Part shown: positions 1 through 9,145 of the stretch, in pieces
Layout: each line of letters begins with the position of its first letter
How positions within the stretch are numbered: the first letter of the stretch is position 1
From: Palsa-744 sp036498265
Lineage (GTDB): Bacteria > Actinomycetota > Thermoleophilia > Solirubrobacterales > Solirubrobacteraceae
Length of the DNA: 64,000 bases
Direction of reading: 5' to 3'
Assembly (NCBI GenBank): GCA_036498265.1
Contig: DASYFT010000002.1
Span: forward strand, 1-64,000
Notes under the pieces: generated by a model
The model's database searches: none
What the model saw: only the letters and a program-made list of their open reading frames with translations
What the model was told of the DNA's origin: nothing
Made by a program: the position numbers and the translations under genes

Positions 1-800
<800 letters not shown>

Positions 801-804
<4 letters not shown>

Positions 805-1913
805 GCCCACCCGCGAAGGCAGCCAAACCCAGACGGGCGCGGGGCGCGGAGGTCCCGCAAGTCCTGCTCGAGCTGCTCGCCGCCCGCGGCCCCTCCGGCT
901 ACGAGAACGCGCCCGCGCGGGTCTGGCGCAAGGCCGCCGCCGTGTTCGCCGACGCGAGCACCGACGTCGTCGGCACGCCGCGGGCGCTCGTAGCGGCCCG
1001 GCACGGCGAGGAGGCGGGCACCCGCCGGCTGCTGATCATGGGCCACATCGACGAGATCGGTCTGATCGTCACCCACATCGACGACGACGGCTACCTGTGG
1101 TTCCGTCCCGTCGGAGGCTGGGACGCGCAGATCCTCGTCGGTCAGCGCGTCGTGCTGGACGGCGAGGGCGGGCCGGTCCCCGGCGTGATCGGCAAGAAGC
1201 CGATCCACCTTCTGCGAGACGAGGAGCGGAAGAAGGTCGCCGAGATCCGCGAGCTGCACATCGACATCGGCGCCGGCGACGGGGAGGAGGCGCGTGCCCG
1301 TGTGCGCGTCGGCGACGTGGCCGTCATCGATGCGAGTCCCGTCGAGCTTCCCAACGGGCGGCTCACTGCGCGCGCCCTCGATAACCGCCTCGGCTCCTTC
1401 GTCGCGCTCGAGGCCGCCCGCCTGGTGGCCGAGGCAGGAGGCGCCGCGTGGGAGCTCGCTTCGGTCGCCGCCGCGCAGGAGGAGACAAGCTTCGGCGGCT
1501 CTCGCACCAGCGCGTTCGCGCTCGAGCCCGACGCGGCGATCGTCGTCGACGTCACGCACGCAACCGACGCGCCCGGGATCGACGTCAAGGAAGCCGGCAA
1601 GCACGAGCTCGGCTCGGGGCCCGTGATCACCCGCGGCTCGAATCTCAACCCCGCGCTCTTCGACCTGCTCTGCCAGACCGCCGAAGCCGAGAAGATCCCC
1701 TTCACCATCGAGGCCTCCGCCCGCGCCACCGGCACCGATGCCGACGCCGTTCACATAAGTCGCGCCGGCGTCCCCACCGGGCTCGTCTCGATTCCCATCC
1801 GCTACATGCACTCACCGGTCGAGCTCGTCCAGCTCGAGGACGTCGACGCCAGCGCCCGCCTGATCGCCGCGTTCGCCCTGCGCCTCGACCGGGATACGAG
1901 CTTCGCCCGATGA
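801..1913 (+). CDS. M42-family metallo-aminopeptidase
   Basis: Cytosolic dinuclear-metal aminopeptidase of the M42 (FrvX/glutamyl aminopeptidase, TET) family, 370 aa, normal length. Visible ligands and catalytic residues: GHIDEIG (H82, D84), RALDNRLG (D194, bridging Asp), QEETS (catalytic Glu about 227/228), VVDVTHATDAPG (D250) and YMHSPVE (H337). The N-terminal 17 residues are basic and variable. ATG overlaps the aconitase stop by 4 nt, so it is probably made from the same mRNA; the pairing has no obvious metabolic logic. Substrate preference (acidic or neutral N-terminal residues) cannot be read from sequence. Confidence 0.92.
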
Positions 1914-1926
1914 CGCGGGCGGACGC

Positions 1927-2307
1927 TCAGCCGGCGGCGCCGAGCTCGGTGGTCGGGTTGATCGCGTACGCCTCGCCGGGCGCCGCACCGACCGCCAGGA
2001 TCCGCAGGCCCTCGGGCCCCGAATAGACCTTGCGCCTGGTCTCCGGGCCGACGCGCACGAAGGTATCGGCATCGAGGTCCACGCGCTCGCCCTCGATGTC
2101 GAGCCATCCCGAGCCGCCGAGCGCCAGGTAGACCTCCTCCTGGCCGCTGCCCGACTCGTCGTGCTCGGGGTAGTCGGCGAAGTTCGGCGGCAGCTGGATC
2201 ACCTGCATCCCGAACGACGTCACGCCCAGCTCTGCCCTCACCTTCACGAACCCGCCGCCGAACCCGGCCTCCATCTCACCGATCCTCTTCGACGCGTAGT
2301 CGGCCAT
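1927..2307 (-). CDS. small cupin-domain protein
   Basis: Single cupin_2 beta-barrel, 126 aa. A conserved patch around PEHDESGSGQEEVYLALGGSGWLDIEG carries the cupin-1 type metal-binding His/Glu set, followed by a GPEGLRILAVGA strand. The start MADYASKR at 2307 is chosen because a TAGGAT hexamer ends 8 nt upstream; a longer in-frame reading from 2454 would overlap the thioesterase and encodes low-complexity sequence. It lies last in the ettA - thioesterase direction but seems to have its own promoter. A paralogue lies at 9146-9553. Substrate unknown. Confidence 0.82.
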   Translation of the reverse strand: MADYASKRIGEMEAGFGGGFVKVRAELGVTSFGMQVIQLPPNFADYPEHDESGSGQEEVYLALGGSGWLDIEGERVDLDADTFVRVGPETRRKVYSGPEGLRILAVGAAPGEAYAINPTTELGAAG

Positions 2308-2315
2308 CGCGGGCA

Positions 2316-2321
2316 ATCCTA
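2316..2321 (-). promoter_or_regulatory. -10 hexamer TAGGAT for the cupin gene
   Basis: On the minus strand TAGGAT ends 8 nt before the ATG at 2307, the spacing expected if the transcript begins at the start codon. It overlaps the stop codon of the thioesterase gene. Confidence 0.45.
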
Positions 2322-3194
2322 ACCGGTCGTGCGCGGCAGCACTATCCCCAGCTGGCGCGACTGCGCGAGCACCGTCCCGTCCGCCGCCCAGATCACGCCG
2401 TCCTCCTCGAACAGGCCGTCGTGGATCACGCGCGTGCGCATCCTCGCCAGGCACAGCTCGTCGGGATCCGGGTGCGCGGAGAGCGGCATCGCCGTGCGGA
2501 AGTGCACCGTGAGGTCGACCGTCGGCACAACGGACGGCTCGATCAGGCGCATGAACACCGCGGGCACCAGCGCGTCGGCGTAGAAGGCCAGCGACAGCGC
2601 GTCGATCGGGCGCGGGTCCGCGAGGCCCAGCCAGGCCGTGAACTCCATCGGGCCCTGCGAGCCCGCGAACGGCTCAGTGGGGACGCGAGGCTGCAGCACG
2701 AGCTGGCGCGTGAAGTGCGGCGCGCCGTCGGGCAGCTGCGAGCGGCGCACCGGATCTGCCGCGGCCACCTCAGGCGGCGGCAGCTCCGATATCTCGGGAC
2801 CGCTCCACGGCACCGAGAACGCCGCCAGCGCCAGCGCTATCAGTGAGCCGTCGCGCTCCATCCGCGCCGACAGCGTGCTCAGCGAGCGACCCTTGCGCTC
2901 CACCACCGTGCGGATGCTCACCGGCCCGGGCTCCGGAGCGCGGGCGTAGTGGATCGTCAGCGAGCGGGGCGCCCGCTGCGGGTCGTCGACCGTCTCGGCA
3001 AGCGCCCGCATGATCATCGCCGCGAGGTAGCCGCCGTGGGGTCCGCGACCTGCGCGCCAGTCGGGCGAGACCTCGGCGGCGAACAGCCTTGCCGGGGAGG
3101 CCGAGTCCCCGTCCGGCGAGGGCGCCTCGAGGAGGCGGACGGCGGTGTCGCGGTCGAAGGCGCCGAGCGCCTCGCGCGCCTGCGGCTCAGCCAC
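2319..3194 (-). CDS. acyl-CoA thioesterase-like double-hotdog protein
   Basis: 291 aa, two hotdog folds (about 30-125 and 165-285) as in the TesB-like/4HBT_3 thioesterase family. Family features seen: the helix block RGPHGGYLAAMIMRAL, the strand SLTIHYARAPEPGPVSIRT, and the second-domain block FYADALVPAVFMRL followed by TVDLTVHFR. Likely hydrolyses acyl-CoA esters in the cytosol; chain length is not predictable. GTG start overlaps the end of ettA by 8 nt (GTGGCTGA), so it is probably translationally coupled to it. Confidence 0.85.
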   Translation of the reverse strand: MAEPQAREALGAFDRDTAVRLLEAPSPDGDSASPARLFAAEVSPDWRAGRGPHGGYLAAMIMRALAETVDDPQRAPRSLTIHYARAPEPGPVSIRTVVERKGRSLSTLSARMERDGSLIALALAAFSVPWSGPEISELPPPEVAAADPVRRSQLPDGAPHFTRQLVLQPRVPTEPFAGSQGPMEFTAWLGLADPRPIDALSLAFYADALVPAVFMRLIEPSVVPTVDLTVHFRTAMPLSAHPDPDELCLARMRTRVIHDGLFEEDGVIWAADGTVLAQSRQLGIVLPRTTG

Positions 3195-4842
3195 GCACGA
3201 GCCGCTTGTAGGTGATCCGGTGCGGCCGGTCCGCCGCCGCGCCGAGCTGCGCCCGGCGGTGCTCCTCGTAGGCCTCGAAGTTGCCCTCGAACCAAGTCAC
3301 CTGCGAGTCCCCCTCGAACGCCAGCACGTGCGTGGCGATGCGATCGAGGAACCAGCGGTCGTGCGAGATCACCACGGCGCAGCCCGGGAATTCCAGCAGC
3401 GCCTCCTCGAGCGCGCGCAGCGTGTCCACGTCGAGGTCGTTCGTGGGCTCGTCCAGCAGCAGCACGTTGCCACCCTTGCGCAGGAGCTGCGCGAGGTGGA
3501 CGCGGTTGCGCTCGCCGCCGCTCAGCTTGCCCACGCGCGCCTGTTGGTCTGAGCCCTTGAAGTTGAAGCCCGCCGTGTACTGGCGGGAGTTCACGACGCG
3601 GTCGCCGACCGGGAGCTGGTCCAGCCCTTCGGAGATCTCCTCCCACACCGTCTTGGCCGGGTCCAGCGCGTCGCGCGACTGGTCGACGTACGCCAGCTCG
3701 ACCGTCTCGCCCAGCTCCAGGCTGCCGCCGTCCGGCGCCTCCTCGCCGGTGATCATCCGGAACAGCGTCGTCTTGCCCGCTCCGTTGGCGCCGATCACGC
3801 CCACGATGCCCGCACGCGGAAGGTCGAAGGACAGGTTCTCGATCAGCAGGCGGTCGCCGAAGCCCTTCGACAGGCCGTTGGCCTGCAGCACCTTGTCGCC
3901 CAGCCTCGGGCCCGGGGGGATGTGGATCTGGACATCCTCCAGCTTGACGTTGCGCTCCTCGGCGATCAGCTCCTCGTAGCGGGCCAGGCGCGCCTTGGAC
4001 TTCGTGCGCCTTCCCTTGGGGTTGGTCCGCACCCATTCGAGCTCGGAGGCGATCGTCCGCTGGCGCCCCTTCTCGGAGCGCTCTTCCTGCGCCAGACGGG
4101 CCTGCTTCTGCTCCAGCCAGCTCGAGTAGTTCCCCTGATACGGGATGCCGCGGCCGCGGTCGAGCTCGAGAATCCATCCGGCGACGTTGTCGAGGAAGTA
4201 GCGGTCGTGCGTGACGGCGACGATCGTGCCCCTGTACTCGGCCAGGTGCTGCTCCAGCCAGGCGACCGACTCCGCGTCGAGGTGGTTCGTCGGCTCGTCC
4301 AGCAGTAGCAGGTCGGGAGCGCGCAGCAGCAGCCGGCAGAGCGCTACACGGCGCCGCTCGCCGCCCGAGAGGGTTGTCACGTCGGCATCCGCCGGGGGCA
4401 GGCGCAGGGCATCCATCGCGTATTCGAGCTGGGTGTCGAGGTTCCAGGCGTCTGCTGCTTCGATCTTCGCCTGGATCTCGCCGAACTCCTCGGCGCTCTC
4501 CTCGGAGTAGTCGGCCGCGAGCTCGTTGAAGCGGTCGAGCAGCGTCTTGGTCTCGGCGACGCCCTCCTCGACGTTGCCGCGCACGTCCTTGCCCTCGTCC
4601 AGGTGCGGCTCCTGCTCGAGCATCCCCACAGTCGCCCCGGGTGCCAGCGCCGCCTCGCCGCGGTACTCCTGATCGACGCCCGCCATGATCCGCAGGAGCG
4701 TCGACTTCCCCGCTCCGTTGTATCCGAGCACGCCGATCTTGGCGCCCGGGTAGAAGGCCAGGGAGACGTTGTCGAGCACCGTCTTGTCGGGTGGGTGGAC
4801 CTTCGACAGGCGGTGCATCGTGAAGATGTACTGAGAGGACAC
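3187..4842 (-). CDS. ettA: energy-dependent translational throttle protein EttA (ABC-F)
   Basis: Ribosome-associated ABC-F ATPase, 551 aa from this start. Two ABC domains: first with Walker A GYNGAGKST, signature LSGGERRRVAL and Walker B LLLDEPTNHLD; second with GANGAGKTT, LSGGERNRVHLAQLLRKGG and LLLDEPTNDLD. The arm insert lies in the first domain, and the charged P-site tRNA-interacting linker (about 250-310) is present. The N-terminus reads MSSQYIFTMHRLSK, matching EttA. An in-frame GTG at 4848 is an alternative start, but a TATCCT hexamer ends exactly 8 nt before the GTG at 4842 and only 2 nt before 4848, so 4842 is preferred. Leads an operon with the thioesterase gene. Confidence 0.95.
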   Translation of the reverse strand: MSSQYIFTMHRLSKVHPPDKTVLDNVSLAFYPGAKIGVLGYNGAGKSTLLRIMAGVDQEYRGEAALAPGATVGMLEQEPHLDEGKDVRGNVEEGVAETKTLLDRFNELAADYSEESAEEFGEIQAKIEAADAWNLDTQLEYAMDALRLPPADADVTTLSGGERRRVALCRLLLRAPDLLLLDEPTNHLDAESVAWLEQHLAEYRGTIVAVTHDRYFLDNVAGWILELDRGRGIPYQGNYSSWLEQKQARLAQEERSEKGRQRTIASELEWVRTNPKGRRTKSKARLARYEELIAEERNVKLEDVQIHIPPGPRLGDKVLQANGLSKGFGDRLLIENLSFDLPRAGIVGVIGANGAGKTTLFRMITGEEAPDGGSLELGETVELAYVDQSRDALDPAKTVWEEISEGLDQLPVGDRVVNSRQYTAGFNFKGSDQQARVGKLSGGERNRVHLAQLLRKGGNVLLLDEPTNDLDVDTLRALEEALLEFPGCAVVISHDRWFLDRIATHVLAFEGDSQVTWFEGNFEAYEEHRRAQLGAAADRPHRITYKRLVRG

Positions 4843-4850
4843 TCGCACGC

Positions 4851-4856
4851 AGGATA
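4851..4856 (-). promoter_or_regulatory. -10 hexamer TATCCT deciding the ettA start
   Basis: Minus-strand TATCCT, 8 nt before the GTG at 4842. No Shine-Dalgarno lies between them, consistent with a leaderless message and with choosing 4842 over 4848. Confidence 0.5.
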
Positions 4857-4874
4857 GGACCTCGCCACGGTCGC

Positions 4875-4880
4875 TAACGT
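4875..4880 (+). promoter_or_regulatory. -10 hexamer TAACGT for the J-domain gene
   Basis: Plus-strand TAACGT ends 9 nt before the ATG at 4890. It is divergent from the ettA hexamer, with 18 nt between the two elements. Confidence 0.4.
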
Positions 4881-4889
4881 TGTCAGGTC

Positions 4890-5948
4890 ATGCCCGTCAC
4901 GATCCTCGATATCGAGCAGCACCTGCTCCTGCTGGAGCTCGAGGCGCCGTTCGACAAGCGCGACGTCCAGCTCGCGCGTCGCCGGATGGCGAAGCGCTGG
5001 CACCCCGACGTGGCGCCCGCCGGGCGGCAGTTCGAGCACGAGCGCCATCTCAAGGCGATCAACGAGGCCGCCGACCAGCTCGAGCGCCTGGCCGAGGGCT
5101 CGCGAGGCGGAAGCGTCTCGCGCAACGCCGTGCGCGTGAGCGCCGCGGCGGCACGACGGGAACGCGAGGAGGCCGGCCGCCGCGCGTACGAGGCCGAGCA
5201 GCGCGCGCGTGCCGCCGCCCGGGAGAAAGCAACGCACGACCCGTTCGCCAGCCGGGTCCCCGACCACTCAGTAGTGCACCGCTACGCCCGCTGCGTCTCC
5301 TACCCCGAGTGGGGGGTGGGGACGGTCACGGGCATCTACTTCACCGACAACCCCGATCGCGACGGCGAGGAGGTCCTGCAGTGGGCCCGCGTGCGCTTCA
5401 GCCACGGGGTGCGAACTGTTCCGGCGGGCAGCCTGCGGTTCGTCGACTTCTCCAAGCCCGATCCCGCCGAGGAGCGCGTCGAGCGGTTCATGCTCGCTGC
5501 CCAGCGGGCGATGGCGGAGGGGGACTACACCACGGCCGCCCAGCGGCTGATCTACGCGCGCGACGCCGAACCGCGCAACGTCGCCGTGCTGCGGTTGATG
5601 ACGCTCGCCTTCTGGCAGGCCGGCAAGCTGGACGAGGCCGCTCGCGCCGTGCGCGACTGGGCGCGGGTCGACGGCGCCCGCCCCGCCGCGCATCGCTTCG
5701 CAGCCAGGATCTACGAAGACATGGGCGCCGTCGATCTCGCCGAGGAGGCGGCCGAGCGCGCCGCGCGACGCGGTCCCTCGGACGCCGGAGCGTGGGAGCG
5801 GCTCGGGCGCCTGCGCCTGCGACTCATGGATCGTGAGGGCGCGCTCGGGGCGCTCCGCCGCGCGCTCGCACTCGGTGCCGGCGAGGAGGTTCGGGACCTG
5901 GTCGTCCAGGCCCTCGCGATCGAGCCGAGCGTCGCGAGCCAGGCCTGA
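4890..5948 (+). CDS. J-domain protein with SH3/Tudor-like middle and TPR C-terminus
   Basis: 352 aa. Residues about 5-70 form a minimal DnaJ J-domain with the HPD signature intact (H38-P39-D40 in KRWHPDVAP), so it should stimulate a DnaK ATPase. Residues 87-120 are a highly charged Arg/Ala/Glu helix. Residues about 128-185 (YPEWGVGTVTGIYF ... VRFSHGVRTVPAGSLRFVDF) look like a small SH3/Tudor beta-barrel. Residues about 195-340 are repeated Ala/Arg/Glu-rich helical pairs typical of TPRs. No Gly/Phe linker or zinc finger, so it is a class C J-protein, not DnaJ. Divergent from ettA with a 47-bp gap. Client unknown; no dnaK nearby. Confidence 0.8.
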   Translation: MPVTILDIEQHLLLLELEAPFDKRDVQLARRRMAKRWHPDVAPAGRQFEHERHLKAINEAADQLERLAEGSRGGSVSRNAVRVSAAAARREREEAGRRAYEAEQRARAAAREKATHDPFASRVPDHSVVHRYARCVSYPEWGVGTVTGIYFTDNPDRDGEEVLQWARVRFSHGVRTVPAGSLRFVDFSKPDPAEERVERFMLAAQRAMAEGDYTTAAQRLIYARDAEPRNVAVLRLMTLAFWQAGKLDEAARAVRDWARVDGARPAAHRFAARIYEDMGAVDLAEEAAERAARRGPSDAGAWERLGRLRLRLMDREGALGALRRALALGAGEEVRDLVVQALAIEPSVASQA

Positions 5949-5992
5949 CGCGGGCGGCCGGCGCGGCGCCCACCCGAGGCGGGGACGCGGCA

Positions 5993-6670
5993 TCAGAGGA
6001 CGTTGACCGCTCGGGCCACGATCAGCCCCAGCGTGACCAGCGAGACGACGGCCTGAACCCCCATGAAGACCTTGACCTGGGGCGTCAACGGCATCGTGTC
6101 GGTGGGTGAGAAGGCGGTTGCGTTGGTCAGCGACACGTAGGCGTAGTCGATGAACTTCGGCCGCCAGTCGAGTGGCTCGATTTTGTCGTCGGCCATCTGC
6201 GGGAACAGGAAGTCGGGCGGGCCGTCGTTGCCCGCGGCTCGCTTGCCGGGCCCGCCCCGGTCGATCTCCCAGTACCAGAGGGCGAAGATCAGCCAGTTCG
6301 TGAGCCAGATCAGCATCCCCGAGATGATCAGTTCATAGCCTTTGGAGACATTGTGGTGCAGCAGGAAGTGGGTCAGCGCTGCCAGCGAGTAGATGTTGGC
6401 GGCGCTCACGAGCGCCGTGAGGCCGAGGGCCACCCGGCGGCGTCCCATGTGCTCGCCCTCGAGCTCACGGGGAGTGGCGAAGAAGAGGCCTACGAGGAGG
6501 GCGCCCTCGAGGGCCGGCAGCAGCCATGTCGGACCGACGGTCAGCCGCTCGGGAAGGAGCAGCTGGAACCCGATCGCGGCAAAGATCGTCAGGGCCGCCG
6601 GCCAGAACGGTTCGGGCGCCGGGGGCGGGGGGTAGGGTCGCCCGCGCTGCGTTGGCGCTTCGGTGGCCAC
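5993..6670 (-). CDS. multi-pass membrane protein, DUF1345/ion-channel-like
   Basis: 225 aa, GTG start. Proline-rich cytosolic N-terminus (to about 22), then hydrophobic segments near 24-42, 50-66, 80-100, 115-135 and 203-222. The stretch YAYVSLTNATAFSPTDTMPLT before the last segment resembles the pore-loop-like region of DUF1345 and two-TM channel proteins. That suggests a channel or channel-derived protein, but no potassium-selectivity signature (TVGYG) is present. A TACGCT hexamer lies 7 nt before the GTG. Function not established. Confidence 0.72.
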   Translation of the reverse strand: MATEAPTQRGRPYPPPPAPEPFWPAALTIFAAIGFQLLLPERLTVGPTWLLPALEGALLVGLFFATPRELEGEHMGRRRVALGLTALVSAANIYSLAALTHFLLHHNVSKGYELIISGMLIWLTNWLIFALWYWEIDRGGPGKRAAGNDGPPDFLFPQMADDKIEPLDWRPKFIDYAYVSLTNATAFSPTDTMPLTPQVKVFMGVQAVVSLVTLGLIVARAVNVL

Positions 6671-6677
6671 GAAGCAC

Positions 6678-6683
6678 AGCGTA
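6678..6683 (-). promoter_or_regulatory. -10 hexamer TACGCT for the DUF1345-like gene
   Basis: Minus-strand TACGCT ends 7 nt before the GTG at 6670; no ribosome-binding site is visible in the gap. Confidence 0.4.
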
Positions 6684-6757
6684 TGCGCCGATCCGGAGGT
6701 TGACGGTGACCTAGCGACCCTTCGGAACGGCGCAGCGGCGTATCGAGGGAGGCCGGT

Positions 6758-7723
6758 TCATCTCGCCCGCTCGCGGATGACGTCTGAGGCGGGCTTGTCG
6801 TCGCGTAGACCCAGATAGCGCGGTTGGCGCAGCCGGCCGTCCTTCGTCCACTCCGCGAACCCCACCTGTGCGACCAGCTCGGGACGGACCCAATGCGTGC
6901 CACGTGGGACCGGCCGCACGTCCGCAAACGGCGACTCCACCGTCTCCAGCTCGCGCAACCGGGCGCCGAGCTCGCGGAGCGTCGCCGCACTGTAACCCGT
7001 GCCGACCTTTCCGGCGTACTCCAGACGCCCGCTGTCGTAGTAGCCGACAAGCAGCGCGCCGAAGTCAGTCCGGCTGCCTCGGGGATCCGTGTACCCGCCG
7101 ATCACGAACTCCTGCTCCCAGGCGCACTTCAGCTTCAACCAGTCCCGCGAGCGCCCCGCAGAGTACGGTGCGCCGGCGCGCTTCGCGATAAGCCCCTCCC
7201 ACCCCGAACGGCACGCTTCGACGAACCGACGCTCGGAGTCGCCCCGCCACGCCTCGCTCACCTGCAGCCGGCCTCCAGCCCGAACGGAGCTGGCCAACCA
7301 CTCGTGGCGTTCGGAAAAAGGCCAAGACGCGACATCGTCGCCATCTACCTCGAGAACGTCAAAGACGCAATACACCACCGGGAACGCCGCCAACAGCTCC
7401 GGGGGAGGATTGCTGACCCCGAGCCGCTGCTGCAGCCGGCCAAACGACGTCTGCCCGTCCTCGAACGCGACCACCTCGCCGTCGAGCACAAGGCGCGGCG
7501 AACTCTGAACGTCGACCGCGGCGACGATCTCGGGGTAGCGCTGCGTCAGATCCTTCCCGGTCCGCGACTCGAGTCGCACCTCCCCTCCAACCTTGCTTGC
7601 CACGCACCGCTCACCGTCGAACTTGCGCTCCAGCAGCCAATCCTCGCCGAACTCACGACGATCGGTCAACGTCGCCAACATCAGCCGAGGCGCCACGCGA
7701 GCATCATCCCGCGAACGCCGCAT
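6758..7723 (-). CDS. ATP-dependent DNA ligase, LigD ligase-domain type
   Basis: Stand-alone homologue of the ligase domain of LigD (non-homologous end joining), 321 aa from this ATG. Nucleotidyltransferase motifs: I LLERKFDGERC (adenylated Lys), III VYCVFDVLEVDG, IV WEGLIAKRAG, V RDWLKLKC. They are followed by an OB-fold (about 205-310) ending in the motif VI region. There is no polymerase or phosphoesterase domain and no ku gene in the window. The start is uncertain: the frame stays open to a TTG at 7855, but the extra 44 residues look unlike the family. Probably seals nicks or ends in DNA repair. Confidence 0.88.
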   Translation of the reverse strand: MRRSRDDARVAPRLMLATLTDRREFGEDWLLERKFDGERCVASKVGGEVRLESRTGKDLTQRYPEIVAAVDVQSSPRLVLDGEVVAFEDGQTSFGRLQQRLGVSNPPPELLAAFPVVYCVFDVLEVDGDDVASWPFSERHEWLASSVRAGGRLQVSEAWRGDSERRFVEACRSGWEGLIAKRAGAPYSAGRSRDWLKLKCAWEQEFVIGGYTDPRGSRTDFGALLVGYYDSGRLEYAGKVGTGYSAATLRELGARLRELETVESPFADVRPVPRGTHWVRPELVAQVGFAEWTKDGRLRQPRYLGLRDDKPASDVIRERAR

Positions 7724-8091
7724 CGGGGAGAGTTCATCGGACCGGCGGCTCCTCACACGAGCGCTCACGGCGTGAATAGCATCCGCCGCATATGAGATGC
7801 AGCGTCCCGTTCCCGATGGCTCGCGCGTGTCGATCGCGGTAGCGGCGGCGGACAATACGCGCTAGGCCCCACCCCGCGTCATGATGCAGCCAGCAGAATG
7901 GCGGCAACGAGAAGGGTGCTCTGCGGACGGCGTCCTACACGCAGGCTCGTCCTTGGCCGACAGGAGCGCCGCCGCGCCGCCGGATAGCGGACGTCGAGCC
8001 GGCCGGTGCCCCGGGTCGGCTGCACGTGCTGGCGTGAATACGTTCTCGTCTGAGTGTCGCCCGGTGCCGGCCCACGCTAGCCTGAACCTCG
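7724..8091. other. 368-bp region without a convincing gene
   Basis: Divergent region between the ligase (minus) and tatA (plus). The left 132 bp may be an N-terminal extension of the ligase if it starts at the TTG at 7855. The rest holds the tatA promoter region, with TAGCCT at 8078. I see no RNA gene, strong hairpin or repeat; plus-strand codons from 7881 run out of frame into tatA and look like a shadow. Confidence 0.5.
8078..8083 (+). promoter_or_regulatory. -10 hexamer TAGCCT for tatA
   Basis: TAGCCT ends 8 nt before the ATG at 8092. The same hexamer at the same spacing recurs before genes at 38307 and 42624. Confidence 0.5.
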
Positions 8092-8448
8092 ATGGGCATC
8101 GAGAACCCGGTTCACCTGCTGTTCATCGCCGTGATCGCCCTGATCGTCCTCGGCCCACGGCGACTGCCCGAACTGACCCGTGCGGCGGGCCGTGCGGTCC
8201 GGGAGTTCCGCGAGGCGATCGCCGATCGTGAGTCGCCTTCGCACGAGATGGTGGTGTCCGACACGCGGGCGCCCGAGGACCCGCAGTCGCGGCACCCACC
8301 GATGGAGTACGAGCCACCCGTGAGCCAGGCCGGCGAGCCCGCGAGCGTCCCCGCCCCGCCGGCCGTAGGAGAGCCGGTCGACGGCTCGGAGGTTGATCCG
8401 GGGCGAACGGTACGGTCAGGCGATGCGCCTGATCGTCGCCCGCTGTGA
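8092..8448 (+). CDS. tatA: twin-arginine translocase subunit, TatA/TatB type
   Basis: 118 aa. One N-terminal transmembrane helix (about 7-19, VHLLFIAVIALIVLG), then the hinge and amphipathic helix GPRRLPELTRAAGRAVREFREAI, which is the TatA/B signature. The tail from about 50 is acidic and proline-rich. Together with TatC (not in the window) it would export folded proteins carrying RR signal peptides. Only one such subunit is visible, so TatA versus TatB cannot be decided. Its 3' end overlaps nucS by 26 bp in another frame. Confidence 0.88.
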   Translation: MGIENPVHLLFIAVIALIVLGPRRLPELTRAAGRAVREFREAIADRESPSHEMVVSDTRAPEDPQSRHPPMEYEPPVSQAGEPASVPAPPAVGEPVDGSEVDPGRTVRSGDAPDRRPL

Positions 8449-9115
8449 GGTCGCCTACGTCGGTCGTCTGACGACCAGCCTGCCGGAGGCCGTCCGGCTG
8501 CTGATGCTGAAGGCCGACGGCACGTTCATGGTGTGGGCCGACGGGGGCGGTCCGAACGTCAAGCCGCTCAACTGGATGACGCCGCCGACCGTGGTCGAAG
8601 AGGAGATCGGGGCCGACGGGCGGCTCGAGCGGCTGGTGGTCCGAAAGCGCCGGCAGGAGGATCGTCTCGAGATAGCGGTCTCTGAGGTCCTCTCCGAGGT
8701 GGAGCACGAGCTGGACACCCAGGCCGCCCTCGAGAAGGAGGGGCTCGAGCAGGAGCTCCAGGTGATGCTGGCCCAGTCGCCGCAGTGGTGTGGCGAGGGG
8801 CTGCGCCTCGTGCGCCGCGAGTGGCCGACCGACATCGGTCCTGTCGACCTGATGTGCAGGGACGCCGCCGATGACTGGATCGCGGTCGAGATCAAGCGGA
8901 TCGCCACGATCGACGCCGTCGAGCAGCTGACCCGCTATCTCGAGCGGATCCGCCTGGACCCGGCGCTCGCGTCGTGCCGCGGCGTGCTCGCGGCGCAGGT
9001 GGTCAAGCCGCAGGCACGCGTGCTCGCTCAGGCGCGCGGGATCGACTGCGTCGAGGTCGACCTCGACGTGCTCCGCGGCGACCGTGCGCCGGAGCTGCGG
9101 CTGTTCGCCGCCTGA
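8423..9115 (+). CDS. nucS: mismatch-specific endonuclease NucS (EndoMS)
   Basis: 230 aa. Cuts both strands at mismatches in the MutS/MutL-independent actinobacterial and archaeal mismatch repair pathway, usually recruited by the beta clamp. The start MRLIVARCEVAYVGRL matches the family N-terminus; an upstream ATG at 8393 would add ten unrelated residues. The N-terminal dimerisation/DNA-binding domain includes KPLNWMTPP; the C-terminal RecB-like nuclease has PVDLMCRDAADDWIAVEIKR (Asp, Glu-x-Lys) and a following Glu/Gln helix EQLTRYLERIRLD. Starts inside the 3' end of tatA, suggesting co-transcription. Confidence 0.95.
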   Translation: MRLIVARCEVAYVGRLTTSLPEAVRLLMLKADGTFMVWADGGGPNVKPLNWMTPPTVVEEEIGADGRLERLVVRKRRQEDRLEIAVSEVLSEVEHELDTQAALEKEGLEQELQVMLAQSPQWCGEGLRLVRREWPTDIGPVDLMCRDAADDWIAVEIKRIATIDAVEQLTRYLERIRLDPALASCRGVLAAQVVKPQARVLAQARGIDCVEVDLDVLRGDRAPELRLFAA

Positions 9116-9145
9116 GCGCCCCGAGCCGCTCCTCGGCGTGAGCTC

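Noticed and set aside
7881..8231. 116-codon frame before and over tatA
   Set aside because: Out of frame with tatA, low complexity, no ribosome-binding site; tatA frame is clearly the coding one.
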